Positions 64,000 to 64,000 of a stretch of DNA of 64,000 nt are shown one piece after another. The first letter of the stretch is position 1, and every line of letters starts with the position of its first letter. The translations under genes were made by a program, and so were the position numbers. The notes under the pieces were generated by a model. It made no database searches. It was not told the DNA's origin and was given only the letters and a program-made list of their open reading frames with translations. Source of the stretch: FEN-1219 sp963817615 (GTDB taxonomy: Bacteria; Pseudomonadota; Gammaproteobacteria; Steroidobacterales; Rariloculaceae); the NCBI GenBank assembly GCA_963817615.1, contig CAWFPH010000002.1, positions 620,001 through 684,000 on the forward strand, given 5' to 3'.

Positions 64000-64000
64000 G

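Overview
The window reads as a chromosomal stretch of a GC-rich gammaproteobacterium. The gene orders pilGHIJ/gshB, pilT-pilU-yggS-yggT, aroQ-accB-accC-prmA-fis-purH-purD and hldD-waaF-kdkA are typical of Gammaproteobacteria. GroES preceded by a perfect CIRCE element, several L,D-transpeptidase/LPS genes and the absence of enteric markers suggest the Xanthomonadales/Steroidobacterales/Nevskiales side of the class. The species cannot be told from the sequence. No rRNA, tRNA, CRISPR array or insertion sequence was seen.

Layout. 1-2702 (minus): Pil-Chp chemotaxis genes pilG, pilH, pilI, pilJ (pilJ cut by the edge). 2954-6831 (plus): gshB, tonB, yqgE, ruvX and a PyrK-like iron-sulfur flavoprotein. 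6865-10188 (minus): three pilus retraction ATPases, pilT, pilU and a second PilU-like gene. 10274-12177 (plus): yggS, yggT, a DUF4426 lipoprotein. 12199-16063 (minus): TerB-like protein, alpha/beta hydrolase, htpG, two small proteins. 16175-19200: orphan parA, a small protein, ppnN, an L,D-transpeptidase. 19513-21957 (plus): two overlapping lipid A acyltransferases and mscL. 21972-27868 (minus): Kdo kinase, waaF, hldD, a zinc-finger protein, glnE. 28006-29994 (minus): groES-groEL under CIRCE control. 30192-41426 (plus): cutA, dsbD, a TlpA-like thioredoxin, aroQ, accB, accC, prmA, a zinc-ribbon protein, fis, purH, purD. 41423-47824: rho and trxA (minus), rhlB, yrfG/cysQ, ydcH, glk, a small lipoprotein. 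48165-50222: an EF-G paralogue behind a structured leader. 50356-54842: an MSHA-type pilin with a short upstream gene, and a fused 5-oxoprolinase. 54849-60637 (minus): lipA, sohB, an L,D-transpeptidase, a rhomboid protease and a stand-alone phage-type tail sheath protein. 60701-63999: greB, a small protein, an OmpA-type coiled-coil protein and a lipase-like hydrolase.

Most of the window is housekeeping and envelope biology: twitching motility and its signalling, LPS core and lipid A, peptidoglycan cross-linking, disulfide handling, chaperones and purine/fatty acid synthesis. Many neighbours are coupled by 4-base stop/start overlaps, several using TTG or GTG starts.

The item that fits least with its surroundings is the orphan contractile-tail sheath gene at 54849-56417. 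It has no tube, baseplate or phage genes around it and sits directly behind a rhomboid protease and an L,D-transpeptidase on the same strand. Secondary points of interest are a DsbD with two tandem N-terminal alpha domains, a strongly foldable ~170-base segment before the EF-G paralogue, a third PilT/PilU ATPase, a PyrK-like subunit without visible PyrD, and an orphan ParA with two palindromes in its upstream region.
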